A DNA stretch of 64,000 nucleotides from Aristolochia californica (Eukaryota > Streptophyta > Magnoliopsida > Piperales > Aristolochiaceae). Position numbers and translations under genes: made by a program. The stretch is from NCBI GenBank assembly GCA_029961685.1, contig JARWKL010000015.1, positions 10,228,801 to 10,292,800 of the forward strand. Reading direction: 5' to 3'. Below are positions 26,006-40,535 of the stretch, piece after piece. Under the pieces are notes generated by a model, which was not told the DNA's origin, did not search any database, and worked only from the letters and a program-made list of their open reading frames with translations. How positions within the stretch are numbered: position 1 is the stretch's first letter; each line of letters begins with the position of its first letter.

Positions 26006-29000
26006 AAATAATTTTCTTCACTTACATTTATTATAGTTTTCAAATTTTTTTGCAAACTTGAACTCTTAAATTTTCATTTTGTTTACGAGAAATGTGGGAC
26101 AAGTTTGGATTTGAAAAACAAATGGAACATCCAAAATGGAAATGCACAAATGCTGAGAGAGATAATTACAAAAGTATTTCTGATTATGAAGGATAGGTAA
26201 AAAGTGGGTTGTTTGGCCTTGGTAAATATCCAAATACACGTTAACTAGAGAATTTAATTTTTTTTACTCCTTGAATTTTTTGGATAATTAGGTCATTTGC
26301 ATCTTCAACGGATTTCTGCCATGCATACCCACCACATTTAAAACATGTTAGGATCAATTAGATTTCTCTTTCTTATAAAATTCCACCATGCTATTAGGAG
26401 TTGTACTAGTGGAATTTCCCAACCATGGATAACAAAACTTTGGAGTTCATTTATAGTGCATGAAATAATTTTCTTCACTTACATTTATTAAATTTTTATA
26501 ACTTTTTTGCATACATGAACTCTAAAATTTTCATTTTGTTTGAGAAATGTGGGACAAGTTTGGACTTGAAACAAAAATTTAACATCCAAAATGGAAATGC
26601 ACAATTGCATAGAGAGATAATTCCAAAAAGTATCTCCAATTTTGAAGGATAGGAAAAAATTGGGCTCTTTAGCTCTGATAAATATTCAACCACACGTTAA
26701 CTTGAGAATTTAATTATTTCTACTCCTTGAAATTTTTAGATCATTAGGTCATTTGCAACTTCATCATGTTTCTGGTATGCATACCCACCACATTTAAAAC
26801 ATGTTAGGATCAATTAGAAATCTCTTTCTTATAAAATTCCATCAAGCTTTTAAGAGTTGTACTAGTGGAATTTCCCGAACATGCATAACAAAATTTTGGA
26901 GTTTATTTTAGTGCGTGAACAAATTTTCTTCACTTAATTTTATTATAGTTTTCAAATGTTTTTGCATACATGAACTCTAAAATATTCATTTTGTTTACGA
27001 GCAAAGTGGGACAAGTTTGGATTTGAAAAAAAAATTGAACATCCAAAAAGGAAATGAACAAATGCTGAGAGAGATAATTCCAAAAAGTATCTCTGATTTT
27101 GAAGGATAGGCAAAAAGTGGGATATTTGGCTCTTGTAAATATCCAACCACACGTTAACTTGAGAATTTAATTTTTTCTACTCATTGAAGTTTTTGGATCA
27201 TTAGGTCATTTGCTTCTTCAATATGTTTATGGCATGCATACCCACCACATTTAAAACATGTTAGGATCAATTAGATATCTCTTTCTTATAAAATTCCACC
27301 ATGCTATTAGGGGTTGTACTAGTGGAATTTTCCAAAAATGGATAACAAAAGTTTGGAGTTTATTTTTAGTGCGTGAAATAATTTTCTTCACTTACATTTA
27401 TTTTAGTTTTAAATTTTTTTTTTGCATACATGAACTATAAAATTATCATTTTCTTTACGAGAAAAGTGGGACAAGTTTGGATTTGAAAAAAAAATTCAAC
27501 ATCCAAAATGGAAATGCACAAATGTTGAGAGTGATAATTCTTAAAAGTTTCTCTGATTTTGAAGGATAGGCAAAAATTGGGTTGTTTGGTTCTTGTAAAT
27601 ATCCAACCACACGTTAATTTGAGAATTTCATTTTTTCTACTCCTTGAAGTTTTTGGATTATTAGGTCACTTCCATCTTCAACATGTTTCTGGCTTGCATA
27701 CCCACCACATTCAAAACATGTTATGATCAATTAAAAATCTCTTTATTATAAAATTTCACCAAGCTATTAGGGGTGGTATTAGTGGAATATCCCAAAAATG
27801 GATAACAAAACTTTGGAGTTCATTTTTAGTGCGTGAAATAATTTTCTATCTTACATTGACTATAGTTTTCAAATTGTTTTGCATACATGAACTCTAAAAT
27901 TTTCATTTTGTTTACGAGAAAAGTGGCACAAGTTTGGATTTGAAAAAATGATTGAACATCCAAAATGGAAATGCACAAATGCTGAGAGATATAATTCCAA
28001 ATAGTATATCTGATTTTGAATGATAGGCAAAAGTTGGTTGTTTGGCACTGGTAAATATCCAACCACAAGTTAACTTGAGAATTTTAATTTTTCTACCCTT
28101 TGAAGTTTTTGAATCATTAGGTCATTTGCATCTTCAACATGTTTCTAGCTTTCATACCCACCACATTTAACACATGTTAGGATCAATTAGAAATCTCTAT
28201 CTTATAAAATTCTAACAAGCTCTTAGGGGTTGTACTAGTGGAATTTCCCAAACATGGATAAAGAAATTTTGGAGTTCATTTTTATTGTGTGAACTAATTT
28301 TCTTCACTTACTTTTATTTCAGTTTTCATATGTTTTTGCATTAATTAACTCTAAAATTTTCATTTTGTTTACGAGCAAAGTGGGACAAGTTTGGATTTGA
28401 AAAAATGATTGAACATCCAAAATGGAAATGCACAAATGTTGAGAGAGATAACTCCAAAAAGTATCTCTATTTTTGAATGATAGGCAAAAAGTGGGTTCTT
28501 TGGCTTTGGTAAATAATCCACCGCTCGTTAACTTGAGAATTTAATTTTTTCTACTCTTTGAAGTTTTTGGACCACTAGGTCATTTGCATCTTTAACATTT
28601 TTCTTGCATACATGCACACAACATTTAAAACATGTTAGGATCATTTAGATTTCTCTTTCCTATAAAATTCCACCATGCTATTAGGAGTATTACTAGTGGA
28701 ATTTCCCAACCATGGATAACAAAACTTTGGAGTTCAGTTATAGTGCATGAAATAATTTTCTTCAGTTACATTTATTAAAGTTTTCAAATTTTTTTGCATA
28801 CTTGAACACTAAAATTTTCATTTTCCTTACGAGAAAAGTGGGACAAGTTTGGATTTGAAAAAAAAATTGAACATCCAAAATGGAAATGCTCAATTGCATA
28901 GAGAGATAATTCCAAAAAGTGTCTCTGATTTTGAAGGATAGGAAAAAAGTGGGTTGTTTACCTCTGGTAAATATTCAACCACACGTTATCTTGAGAATTT

Positions 29001-30447
29001 ATTTATTTCAACTCCTTGAAATTTTTGGATCATTAGGTCATTTGGATCTTCAACATGTTTCTGGCATGCATACACACCACATTTAAAACATGTTAGGATC
29101 AATTAGAAATATCTTTCTTATAAAATTCCAACAAGCTTTTAGGGGTTGAACTAGTGGAATTTCCCAAACATGCATAACAAATTTTGGAGTTCATTTTTAG
29201 TGCGTGAACTAATTTTCAACACTTACTTTTATTACAGTTTTCAAATGTTTTTGCATACATGAACTCTAAAATTTTCATTTTCTTTACAAGAAAAGTGGGA
29301 CAAGTTTGGATTTGAAAAAAAAAATTAAACATCCAAAATGGAAATGCACAAATTCTAAGAGAGATAATTCCAAAAAGTATCTCTGATTTTGAAGGATAGG
29401 CAAAAATTGGGTTTTTTGTGTCTGGTAAATATCCAACCATACGTTAACTTGAGAATTTAATTTTTTTCTACTCCATGAAGTTTTTGGATCATTAGGTCAT
29501 TTGCATCTTCAATATATTTATGGCATGGATACCCACCACATTTAAAACATGTTAGGATCAATTACATCTCTTTCTTATAAAATTCCACCATGCTATTAGG
29601 GGTTGTACTAGTAGAACTTCCCAAACATGGATAACAAAACTTTGGAGTTCATTTTTAGTGCGTGAAATAATATTCTTCACTTACATTTATTATAGTTTTT
29701 AATTTTTTTTTTGCATACATGAACTCTAAAATTTTCTTTTTTTTTACGAGAAAAATGGGACCAGTTTGGATTTGAAAAAAAAAATTAACATCCAAAATGC
29801 AAAAGCACAAATGCTGAGAGAGATAATTCCAAAAAGTATCTCTATTTTTGAAGGATAGGCAAAAAGTGGGTTGTTTGGCTCTGGTAAATATCCAACCACA
29901 CGTTAACATGAGAATTTAAGTTTTTCTACTCCTTGAAGTTTTTGGATCATTAGGTCATTTGCATCTTCAAAATGTTTCTCGAATGCATACCCACCACATT
30001 TAAAACATGTTAGGATCAATTAGATATCTATTTCTTATAAAATTGCACCATGCTAATAGGGGTTGCACTAGTGGAATTTCCCAAACATGGATCACAAAAC
30101 TTTGGAGTTCATTTTTAGTGCGTGAAATAATTTTCTTCACTTACATTTATTATAGTTTTTAATTTTTTTTTGCATACATGAACTTTAAAATTTTCTTTTT
30201 GTTTACGAGAAAAGTGGGACAAGTTTGGATTTGAAAAAAAAATTGATCATCCAAAATGGAAATTCACAAATGTTCAGAGAGATAATTCCAAAAAGTATCT
30301 CTGATTTTGAACGATAGGCAAAAATTGAATTGTTTGGCTCTGGTAAATATCCAACCTCACGTTAACTTGAGAGTTTAATTTTTTCTAGTCCTTGAAGTTT
30401 TTGGATCATTAGGTCATTTGCATCTTCAACATGTTTCTGTCATGCAT

Positions 30448-33400
30448 CCCCCCCACATTTAAAACATTTTAGGATCAATTAGAAATCTCTTTCTTATAAA
30501 ATTCCACCAAGGAATTAGTGGTTGTACTAGTGGAATTTCCCAAACATGGATAAGAAAACCTTGGAGTTCATTTTTAGTGCGTGAAATAATTTTCTTCACT
30601 TACATTTATTATAGTTTTCGATTTGTTTTCCATACATGAATTCTGAAATTTTTATTTTATTTTATGAGAAAGTGGGACAAGTTTGGATTTGAAAAAAAAA
30701 TTAAACTTCCAAAATGAAAATGCACAAATGCCTAGAGAGATAATTCCAAAAATTATCTCTGATTTTGAAGAATAGGCAAAAAGTGGGTTGTTTGGCTCTG
30801 GTAAATATAGAACCACCCGTTAACTTTTTCTACTCCGTGAAGTTTTTGGATCATTAGTTCATGTGCATCTTCAACATGATTAAATAATTTTCTTCACTTA
30901 CATTTATTATAATTTTCAATAAATTTTCTATACATGAACTCCAAAATTTTCATTTTGTTTACGAGAAAAGTGGGACGAGTTTGGATTTGAAAAAAAGATT
31001 GAACATCCAAAATGGAAATGCACAAATGGTGAGTGAGATAATTCCAAAAAGTTTCTTTGATTTTGAAGGATAGGCTAAAAATGTGTTGTTTGGCTCTCGT
31101 AAATATCCAACCACACGTTAACTTGAGAATATTATTTTTTCTACTCCCTGAAATTTCAGGATCATTTTGTCATTTATATCTTCAACATGTTTCTTGCATG
31201 CATACCCTCCACATATAAAACATGTTAGGATCAATTAGAAATCTCTATCTTATAAAATTCCACCAAGCTATTAGGGGATGTACTAGTGGAATTTCCCAAA
31301 CAGGGATAACAAAAGTTTGGAGTTCATTTTTTGTGTGTGGTATAATTTTCTTCGCTTACATTTATTTTAGTTTTGAAATTTTTTTGCATACATGAAGTCT
31401 AAAATTTTCATTTTGTTTACGAGAAAAGTGTGGCAAGTTTGGATTTGAAAAAAAGATTGAACATCCAAAATGGAAATGCGCAAATGCTGAGAGAGATAAT
31501 TCCAAAAAGTATCTCTAATTTTGAAGGATAGGCAAAAAGTGGAATGTTTGGGTCTTGTAAATATCCAACCATACGTTAACTTGAGAATTTAATTTTTTCT
31601 ACTCCTTTAAGTTTTTTGATCATTAGGTCAATTCAATCTTCAACATGTTTCTGGCATGCATACCCACCACATTTAAAACATGTTATGATCAAATAAAAAT
31701 CTCTTTCTTATAAAACTCCACCAAGCTATTAGGGGTGGTACTAGTGGTATTTCAAAAACATGGATAACAAAACTTAGGAGTTCATTTTTAGTGCATGAAA
31801 TAAATTTCTTCACTTACATTTATTATAGTTTTCAATTTGTTTTGCATACATGAACTCTAAAATTTTCATTTTTTTTACGTGAAAAATGGGACAAGTTTGG
31901 ATTTGAAAAATAGATTGAACACCCCAAAAGGAAATGCACAAAAGATAGAGATATAATTCCAAAAAGTATCTCTGATTTTGAAGGATAGGCAAAAAGTGGG
32001 TTGTTTGGCTCTGGTAAATATCCAACCACACGTTACTTTAGAATTTAGTTTTTTCTTTTCTTAGAAGTTTTCTGATCATTAGGTCATTTGCATCTTCAAC
32101 TTGTTCTGGAATGCATACCCACCACATTTAAAACATGTTAGGATCAATTAGAAATCTCTTTCTTATAAAATTCCACCAAGCTATTAGGGTTTGTACAAGT
32201 GGAATTTTCCAAACAGGATAACAAAACTTTGGAGTTCATTTTTAGTGCGTGGTATAATTATCTTCACTTACATTTATTATAGTTTTCAATTTTTTTTGCT
32301 TACGTGAAGTCTAAAATTTTTATTTTGTTTACGAGAAAAGTGGGATATATTTGGATATGAAAAAAAAAAATTGAACATCCGAAATGAAAATGCACAATTG
32401 CTGAGAGAGATAATTCCAAAAAGTATCTTTGATTTTGAAGAATACGCAAAAAGTTGGTTGTTTGGCTCTGGTAAATATCAGACCACCCATTAACTTTAGA
32501 ATTTAACTTTTTCTACTCCGTGAAGTTTTTGGATCATTAGATCATTTGCATCTTCAACATGTTTAAATAATTTTCTTCACTTACATTTATTAAAGTTTTC
32601 AAATTTTTTTGCATACTTGAACTCTAAAATTTTAATTTTGTTTATGAGAAAAGTCGGACAAGTTTGGATTTGAAACAAAAATTGAACATCCAAAATGGAA
32701 ATGCACAAATGCTAAGAGAGATAATTCCAAAAAGTATCTCTGATTTTGAAGGACAGGCAAAGAGTGGGTTTTTTGTCTCTGGTAAATATCCAACCACACA
32801 TTAACTTGAGAATTTAATTTTTTTCTTCTCCATGAAGTTTTTGGATCATTAGCTCATTTGCATCTTCAATATATTTATGGCATGCATACCCACCACATTT
32901 AAAACATGTTAGGATAAATTACATATCTCTTTCTTATAAAATTCCACCATGCTATTAGGGGTTGTAGTAGTAGAATTTCCCAAAAATGGATAACAGAACT
33001 TTGGAGTTCATTTTTAGTGCGTGAAATAATTTTCTTCACTTCCATTTATTATTGTTTTTAATTTTTTTTTTGCATACATGAACTTTAAAATTTTCATTTT
33101 GTTTACGAGAAAAGTGGGACAAGTTTGGATTTGAAAAAAACAATTAACATCCAAAATAGAAATGCACAAATTCTGAGAGTGATAATTCCAAAAAGTATCT
33201 CTGATTTTTAAGGATAGGCAAAAAGTGGGTTGTTTGGCTCTGGTAAATATCCAACCACACGTTAACATGAGAATTTAATTTTTTCTACTCCATGAAGTTT
33301 TTGGATCATTAGGTCATTTGCATCTTCAATATGTTTCTGGAATGCTTACCCACCACATTTAAAACATGTTAGGATCAATTAGATATCTCTTTCTTATAGA

Positions 33401-36400
33401 ATTGCACCATGCTATTAGAGGTTGCACTAGTGGAATTTCCCAAACATGGATAACAAAACTTTGGAGTTCATTTTTAGTGCGTGAAATAATTTTCTTCACT
33501 TACATTTATTATAGTTTTTAATTTTTTTTGCATACATGAACTTTAAAATTTTCTTTTTCTTTACGAGAAAAGTGGGACAAGTTTGGATTTGAAAAAAATA
33601 TTGATCATCAAAAATGGAAATGCACAAATGCTGAGAGAGATAATTCCAAAAAGTATCTCTGATTTTGAAGGATAGGCAAAAAGTGGGTTGTTTGGCTCTG
33701 GAAAATATCCAACCACACGTTAAGATGAGAATTTAATTTTTTCTACTCCTTGGCGTTTTTGGATCATTAGGTCATTTGCATCGTCAAAATGTTTCCGGAA
33801 TGCATACCCACCACATTTAAAACATGTTAGGATTAATTAGATGTCTCTTTCTTATAAAATTGCACCATGCCATTAGGGGTTGCACTAGTGGAATTTCCCA
33901 AACATGGATAACAAAACTTTGGACTTCATTTTTAGTGCGTGAAATAATTTTCCTCACTTACATTTATTATAGTTTTTAATTTTTTTTGCATACATGAACT
34001 TTAAAATTATCTTTTCGTTTACGAGATAAGTGGGACAAGTTTGGATTTGAAAAAAAAATTGATCATCCATAATGGAAATGCACAAATGCTGAGAGAGATA
34101 ATTCCAAAAAGTATCTCTGATTTTGAACAATAGGCAAAAAGTGGGTTGTTTGGCTCTGGTAAATATCCAACCTCACGTTAACTTGAGAGTTTAATTTGTT
34201 CTACTGCTTGAAGTTTTTGGATCATTTGGTCATTTGCATCTTCAACATGTTTCTGGCATGCATCCCCCCCAGTTTTAAAACATTTTAGGATCAATTAGAA
34301 ATCTCTTTCTTATAAAATTCCACCAAGCTATTAGGGTTTGTACAAGTGGAATTTTCCAAACATGGATAACAAAACTTTGGAGTTCATTTTTAGTGCGTGT
34401 TATAGTTATCTTAACTTACATTTATTATAATTTTCAAATTTTTTTGCTTACATGAAGTCTAAAATTTTTATTTTGTTTACGAGAAAAGTGGGACAAGTTT
34501 GCATATGAAAAAAAAAATTGAACATCGAAAATGAAAATGCACAAATGCTGAGAGAGATAATTCCAAAAAGTATATTTGATTTTGAAGAATAGGCAAAAAG
34601 TTGGTTGTTTGGCTCTGGAAAATATCAGACCACCCGTTAACTTTAGAATTTAACTTTTTCTACTCCGTGAAGTTTTTGGATCATTAGGTCATTTGCATCT
34701 TCAACATGTTTAAATAATTTTCTTCACTTACATTTATTAAAGTTTTCAAATTTTTTTGCATACTTGAACTCTAAAATTTTAATTTTGTTTACGAGAAAAG
34801 TGGGACATGTTTGGATTTGAAACAAAAATTGAACATCCAAAATGGAAATGCACAAATGCTAAGAGAGATAATTCCAAAAAGTATCTCTGATATTGAAGGA
34901 TAGGCAAAAAGTGGGTTTTTTGTCTCTGGTAAATATCCAACCACACATTAACTTGAGAATTTAATTTTTTTCTTCTCCATGAAGTTTTATGATCATTAGC
35001 TCATTTGCATCTTCAATATATTTATGTTATGCATACCCACCACATTTTAAACATGTTAGGATCAATTACATATCTCTTTCTTATAAAATTCCACCATGCT
35101 ATTAGGGGTTGTACTAGTAGAATTTCCCAAACATGGATAACAAAACTTTGGAGTTCATTTTTAGTGCGTGAAATAATTTTCTTCACTTACATTTATTTTT
35201 TTTTTTTAATTTTTTTTTTTGCATACATGAACTTTAAAATTTTCATTTTGTTTACGAGAAAAGTGGGACAAGTTTGGATTTGAAAAAAACAATTAACATC
35301 CAAAATAGAAATGCACAAATTCTGAGAGAGATAAATCCAAAAAGTATCTCTGATTTATAAGGATAGGCAAAAAGTGGCTTGTTTGGCTCTGGTAAATATC
35401 CAACCACACGTTAACATGAGAATTTAATTTTTTCTACTCCATGAATTTTCTGGATCATTAGGTCATTTGCATCTTCAATATGTTTCTGGAATGCATACCC
35501 ACCACATTTAAAACATGTTAGGATCAATTAGATATCTCTTTCTTATAAAATTGCACCATGCTATTAGGGTTTGCACTAGTGGAATTTCCCCAACATGGAT
35601 AACAAAACTTTGGAGTTCATTTTTAGTGCATGAAAGAATTTTTTTCACTTACATTTATTATAGTTTTTAATTTTTTTTGCATACATGAACTTTAAAATTT
35701 TCTTTTTGTTTATGAGAAAAGTAGGACAAGTTTGGATTTGAAAAAAAATTTGATCATCAAAAATGGAAATGCACAAATGTTGAGAGAGATAATTCCAAAA
35801 AGTATCTCTGATTTTGAAGGATAGGCAAAAAGTGGGTTGTTTGGCTCTGGTAAATATCCAACCACACGTTAACCTGAGAATTTAATTTTTTCTACTCCTT
35901 GAAGTTTTTGGATTATTAGGGCATTAGCATCTTCAATATGTTTCCGGAATGGATACCCACCACATTTAAAACATGTTAGGATCAATTAGATATCTCTTTA
36001 TTATAAAATTGCACCATGCTATTAGGGGTTGCACTAGTGGAATTTCCCAAACATGGATAACAAAACTTTGGAGTTCATTTTTAGTGCGTGAAATAATTTT
36101 CCTCACTTACCTTTATTATAGTTTTTAATTTTTTTTGCATACATGAACTTTAAAATTTTCTTTTCGTTTACGAGAAAAGTGGGGCAAGTTTGGATTTGAA
36201 AAAAAAATTGATCATCCAAAATGGAAATGCACAAATGCTGAGGGAGATAATTCCAAAAAGTATCTCTGGTTTTGAACGATAGGCAAAAAGTGGGTTGTTT
36301 GGCTCTTGTAAATATCCAACCTCACGTTAACTTGAGAGTTTAATTTTTTCTACTCCTTGAAGTTTTTGGATCATTAGGTCATTTGCATCTTCAACATGTT

Positions 36401-36412
36401 TCTGGCATGCAT
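30448..36412. repeat. Higher-order superunit 1 (about 5.97 kb, 11 L + 3 S)
   Basis: Bounded by a rare C7 run (ATCCCCCCCAC replacing ATACCCACCAC) at 30448 and again at 36413. S junctions at 30881, 32564 and 34711 are separated by 1,683 and 2,147 bp, that is S+3L and S+4L, and the next S follows 2,147 bp later. A further C7 variant at 34264 marks the nested S+4L repeat. Shared marks with superunit 2 include CTCTATCTTATAAAATTCC (31240 and 37220), GATCAAATAAAAAT (31687 and 37668) and TACAAGTGGAATTTTCC. The 5,965-bp length fits three S units of 310 bp plus eleven L units of 458 bp. Confidence 0.82.
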
Positions 36413-38087
36413 CCCCCCCACATTTAAAACATTTTAGGATCAATTAGAAATCTCTTTCTTATAAAATTCCACCAAGCTATTAGTGGTTGTACTTGTGGAA
36501 TTTCCCAAACATGGATAACGAAACCTTGGAGTTCACTTTTAGTGCGTGAAATAATTTTATTCACTTACATTTATTATAGTTTTCAATTTTTTTGCATACA
36601 TGAACTCTGAAATTTTTATTTTGTTGACGAGAAAAGTGGGACAAGTTTGGATTTGAAAAAACAATTGAACTTCCAAAATGAAAATGCACAAATGCGTAGA
36701 GAGATAATTCCAAAAAGTATCTCTAATTTTGAAGAATAGGCAAAAAGTGGGTTGTTTGGCTCTGGTAAATATCCAACCATCCGTTAACTTTAGAATTTAA
36801 CTTTTTCTACTCCGTGAAGTTTTTGAATCATTAGTTCATTTGCATCTTCAACATGTTTAAATAATTTTCTTCACTTACATTTATTATAGTTTTTAAATTT
36901 TTTTCCATACTTGAACTCCAAAATTTTCATTTTGTTTATGAGAAAAGTGGGACAAGTTTGGATTTCAAAAATAGATTGAACATCCAAAATGGAAATGCAC
37001 AAATGCTGAGTGAGATAATTCCAAAAAGTATCTTTGATTTTGAAGGATAGGCTAAAAGTGTGTTGTTTGGCTCTGGTAAATATCCAACCACAAGTTAACT
37101 TGAGAATATTATTTTTTCTACTCCATGAAATTTTAGGATCATTTTGTCATTTGTATCTTCAACATGTTTCTTGCATGCATACCCTCCACATTTAAAACAT
37201 GTTAGGATCAATTAGAAATCTCTATCTTATAAAATTCCACCAAGCTATTACGGGTTGTACTAGTGGAATTTCCCAAACAGGGATAACAAAACTTTGAAGT
37301 TCATTTTTAGTGCGTGGCATAATTTTCTTTACTTACATTTATTATAATTTTGAAATTTTTTTGCATACATGAAGTCCAGAATTTTCATTTTGTTTACGAG
37401 AAAAGTGTGGCAAGTTTGGATTTGAAAAAAAGATTGAATATCCAAAATGGAAATGCACAAATGCTGAGAGAGATAATTCCAAAAAGTATCTCTGATTTTG
37501 AAGGATAGGCAAAAAGTGGAATGTTTGGGTCTTGTAAATATCCAACCATACGTTAACTTGAGAATTTAATTTTTTCTACTCCTTTAAGTTTTTTGATCAT
37601 TAGGTCATTTCCATCTTCAACATGTTTCTGGCATGCATACCCACCACATTTAAAACATGTTATGATCAAATAAAAATTTCTTTCTTATAAAATTCCACCA
37701 AGCTATTAGGGGTGGTACTAGTGAAATTTCCAAAACATGGATAACAAAACTTAGGATTTCATTTTTTGTGCGTGAAATAAATTTCTTCACTTACATTTAT
37801 TATAGCTTTCAATTTGTTTTGCATACATGAACTCTAAAATTTTCATTTTGTTTACGAGAAAAGTGGGACAAGTTTGGATTTGAAAAATAGATTGAACATC
37901 CAAAATGGAAATGCACAAATGTTGAGAGATATAATTCCAAAAAGTGTCTCTGATTTTGAAGGATAGGCAAAAAGTGGGTTGTTTTGCTCTGGTAAATATC
38001 CTACCACACGTTACTTTAGAATTTAATTTTTTCTTCTCTTAGAAGTTTTTGGATCATTAGGTCATTTGCATCTTCAACATGTTTCTG

Positions 38088-39311
38088 GCATGCATACCCA
38101 CCACATTTAAAACATGTTAGGATCAATTAGAAATCTCTTTCTTATAAAATTCCACCAAGCTATTAGGGTTTGTACAAGTGGAATTTTCCAAACATGGATA
38201 ACAAAACTTTGGAGTTCGTTTTTAGTGTGTGGTATAATTATCTTCACTTACATTTATTATAGTTTTCAAATTTTTTTGCATACTTGAAGTCTAAATTTTC
38301 ATTTTGTTTACAAGAAAAGTGGGACAAGTTTGGATTTGAAAAAAAATATTGAACATCCAAAATGAAAATGCACAAATGCTGAGAGAGATAATTCCAAAAA
38401 GTATCTTTGATTTTGAAGGATATGCAAAAAGTTGGTTGTTTGGCTCTGGAAAATATCCAACCACCCGTGAACTTTAGAATTTAACTTTTTCTACTCCGTG
38501 AAGTTTTTGGATCATTACGTCATTTGCATCTTCAATATGTTTAAACAATTTTCTTCACTTACATTTATTATAGTTTTCAATTTTTTTTGCATACGAGAAC
38601 TCTAAAATTTTCATTTTCTTTACGAGAAAAGTCGGACAAGTTTGGATTTAAAAAAAAGATTGAACATCCAAAATGGAAATGCACCAATGCTCAGAGAGAT
38701 AATTCCAAAAAGTATCTCTGATTTTGAAGGATAGGCTAAAAGTGTGTTGTTTGGTTCTGGTAAATATCCAGCCACACTTTAACTTAAGAATTTAATTTTT
38801 TCTACTCTTTGAAGTTTTTTGATCATTAGGTCATTTCCATCTTCAACATGTTTCTCGCATGCATACCCACCACATTCAAAAAATGTTATGATCAAATAAA
38901 AATCTCTTTCTTATAAAATTCCACCAAGCTATTAGGGTGGTACTAGTGGAATTTCCAAAACATGGATAACAAAACTTAGGAGTTCATTTTGAGTGCATGA
39001 AATAAATTTCTTCACTTACATTTATTATAGTTTTCAATTTGTTTAGCATACATGAACTCTAAAATTTTCATTTTGTTGACGAGAAAAATGGGACAAGTTT
39101 GGATTTGAAAAATAGATTGAACATCCAAAATGGAAATGCACAAATGATAGAGATATAATTCCAAAAAGTATCTCTGATTTTGAAGGATAGGCAAAAAGTG
39201 GGTTGTTTGGCTCTGGTAAATATCCAACCACACGTTACTTTAGAATTTAGTTTTTTCTTCACTTAGAAGTTTTTGGATCATTAGGTTATTTGCATCTTCA
39301 ACATGTTTCTG
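38088..39311. repeat. Recent 1,224-bp tandem duplication, left copy
   Basis: One S and two L monomers. Compared with the next 1,224 bases I find only about half a dozen differences, for example CTACTCCGTG versus CTACTTCGTG and TTTACGAG versus TTTATGAG, so identity is near 99.5%. Shared private marks include GGAGTTCGTTTTTAGTGTG, CAATATGTTTAAACAATT, GCACCAATGCTCAGAG and GTCGGACAAG. The outer edges are approximate, because a tandem duplication can be phased anywhere. Confidence 0.9.
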
Positions 39312-40535
39312 GCATGCATACCCACCACATTTAAAACATGTTAGGATCAATTAGAAATCTCTTTCTTATAAAATTCCACCAAGCTATTAGGGTTTGTACA
39401 AGTGGAATTTTCCAAACATGGATAACAAAACTTTGGAGTTCGTTTTTAGTGTGTGGTATAATTATCTTCACTTACATTTATTATAGTTTTCAAATTTTTT
39501 TGCATACTTGAAGTCTAAATTTTCATTTTGTTTACAAGAAAAGTGGGACAAGTTTGGATTTGAAAAAAAATATTGAACATCCAAAATGAAAATGCACAAA
39601 TGCTGAGAGAGATAATTCCAAAAAGTATCTTTGATTTTGAAGGATATGCAAAAAGTTGGTTGTTTGGCTCTGGAAAATATCCAACCACCCGTGAACTTTA
39701 GAATTTAACTTTTTCTACTTCGTGAAGTTTTTGGATCATTACGTCATTTGCATCTTCAATATGTTTAAACAATTTTCTTCACTTACATTTATTATAGTTT
39801 TCAATTTTTTTTGCATACGAGAACTCTAAAATTTTCATTTTCTTTATGAGAAAAGTCGGACAAGTTTGGATTTAAAAAAAAGATTGAACATCCAAAATGG
39901 AAATGCACCAATGCTCAGAGAGATAATTCCAAAAAGTATCTCTGATTTTGAAGGATAGGCTAAAAGTGTGTTGTTTGGTTCTGGTAAATATCCAGCCACA
40001 CTTTAACTTAAGAATTTAATTTTTTCTAATCTTTGAAGTTTTTTGATCATTAGGTCATTTCCATCTTCAGCATGTTTCTCGCATGCATACCCACCACATT
40101 CAAAAAATGTTATGATCAAATAAAAATCTCTTTCTTATAAAATTCCACCAAGCTATTAGGGTGGTACTAGTGGAATTTCCAAAACATGGATAACAAAACT
40201 TAGGAGTTCATTTTGAGTGCATGAAATAAATTTCTTCACTTACATTTATTATAGTTTTCAATTTGTTTAGCATACATGAACTCTAAAATTTTCATTTTGT
40301 TGACGAGAAAAATGGGACAAGTTTGGATTTGAAAAATAGATTGAACATCCAAAATGGAAATGCACAAATGATAGAGATATAATTCCAAAAAGTATCTCTG
40401 ATTTTGAAGGATAGGCAAAAAGTGGGTTGTTTGGCTCTGGTAAATATCCAACCACACGTTATTTTAGAATTTAGTTTTTTCTTCACTTAGAAGTTTTTGG
40501 ATCATTAGGTTATTTGCATCTTCAACATGTTTCTG
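39312..40535. repeat. Recent 1,224-bp tandem duplication, right copy
   Basis: Repeats the left copy at a constant offset of 1,224 bp (S junctions 38542 and 39766). The similarity continues into a third, more diverged copy from 40536, which keeps the TACAAGTGGAATTTTCC mark. It departs after about 40670, where it has GTTCATTTTTAGTGCG and TTTTTTTCCACACATTAAG instead. Confidence 0.9.

Larger units (their letters stand above)
14600..30447. repeat. Mixed monomer domain with W-V blocks and first short monomers
   Basis: This part of the array has no single HOR period. Two recognisable monomer types recur as neighbours. W has CCCAACCATGGATAAC, CATTTATAGTGCATG and a CAATTGCATAGAG box, the last seen at 16111, 20513 (variant), 23861, 26603 and 28892. 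V follows with CAAGCTTTTAGGGGTTG, GTGCGTGAACTAATTTTC and CAAATGTTTTTGC, near 16350, 24100, 26840 and 29140. V also occurs without W near 18190 and 28210. Short monomers with the common junction are at 15061, 19916, 22814, 25384, 25694 and 26005. No gene or RNA gene is visible. Confidence 0.75.

Noticed and set aside
39012..39262. Repeated - strand open frames such as MWLDIYQSQTTHFLPIL and MVGYLPEPNNPLFAYP in many monomers
   Set aside because: The same DNA is open in two or three overlapping frames and the frames are lost in neighbouring copies through homopolymer indels. They reflect repeated A+T-rich sequence, not genes.
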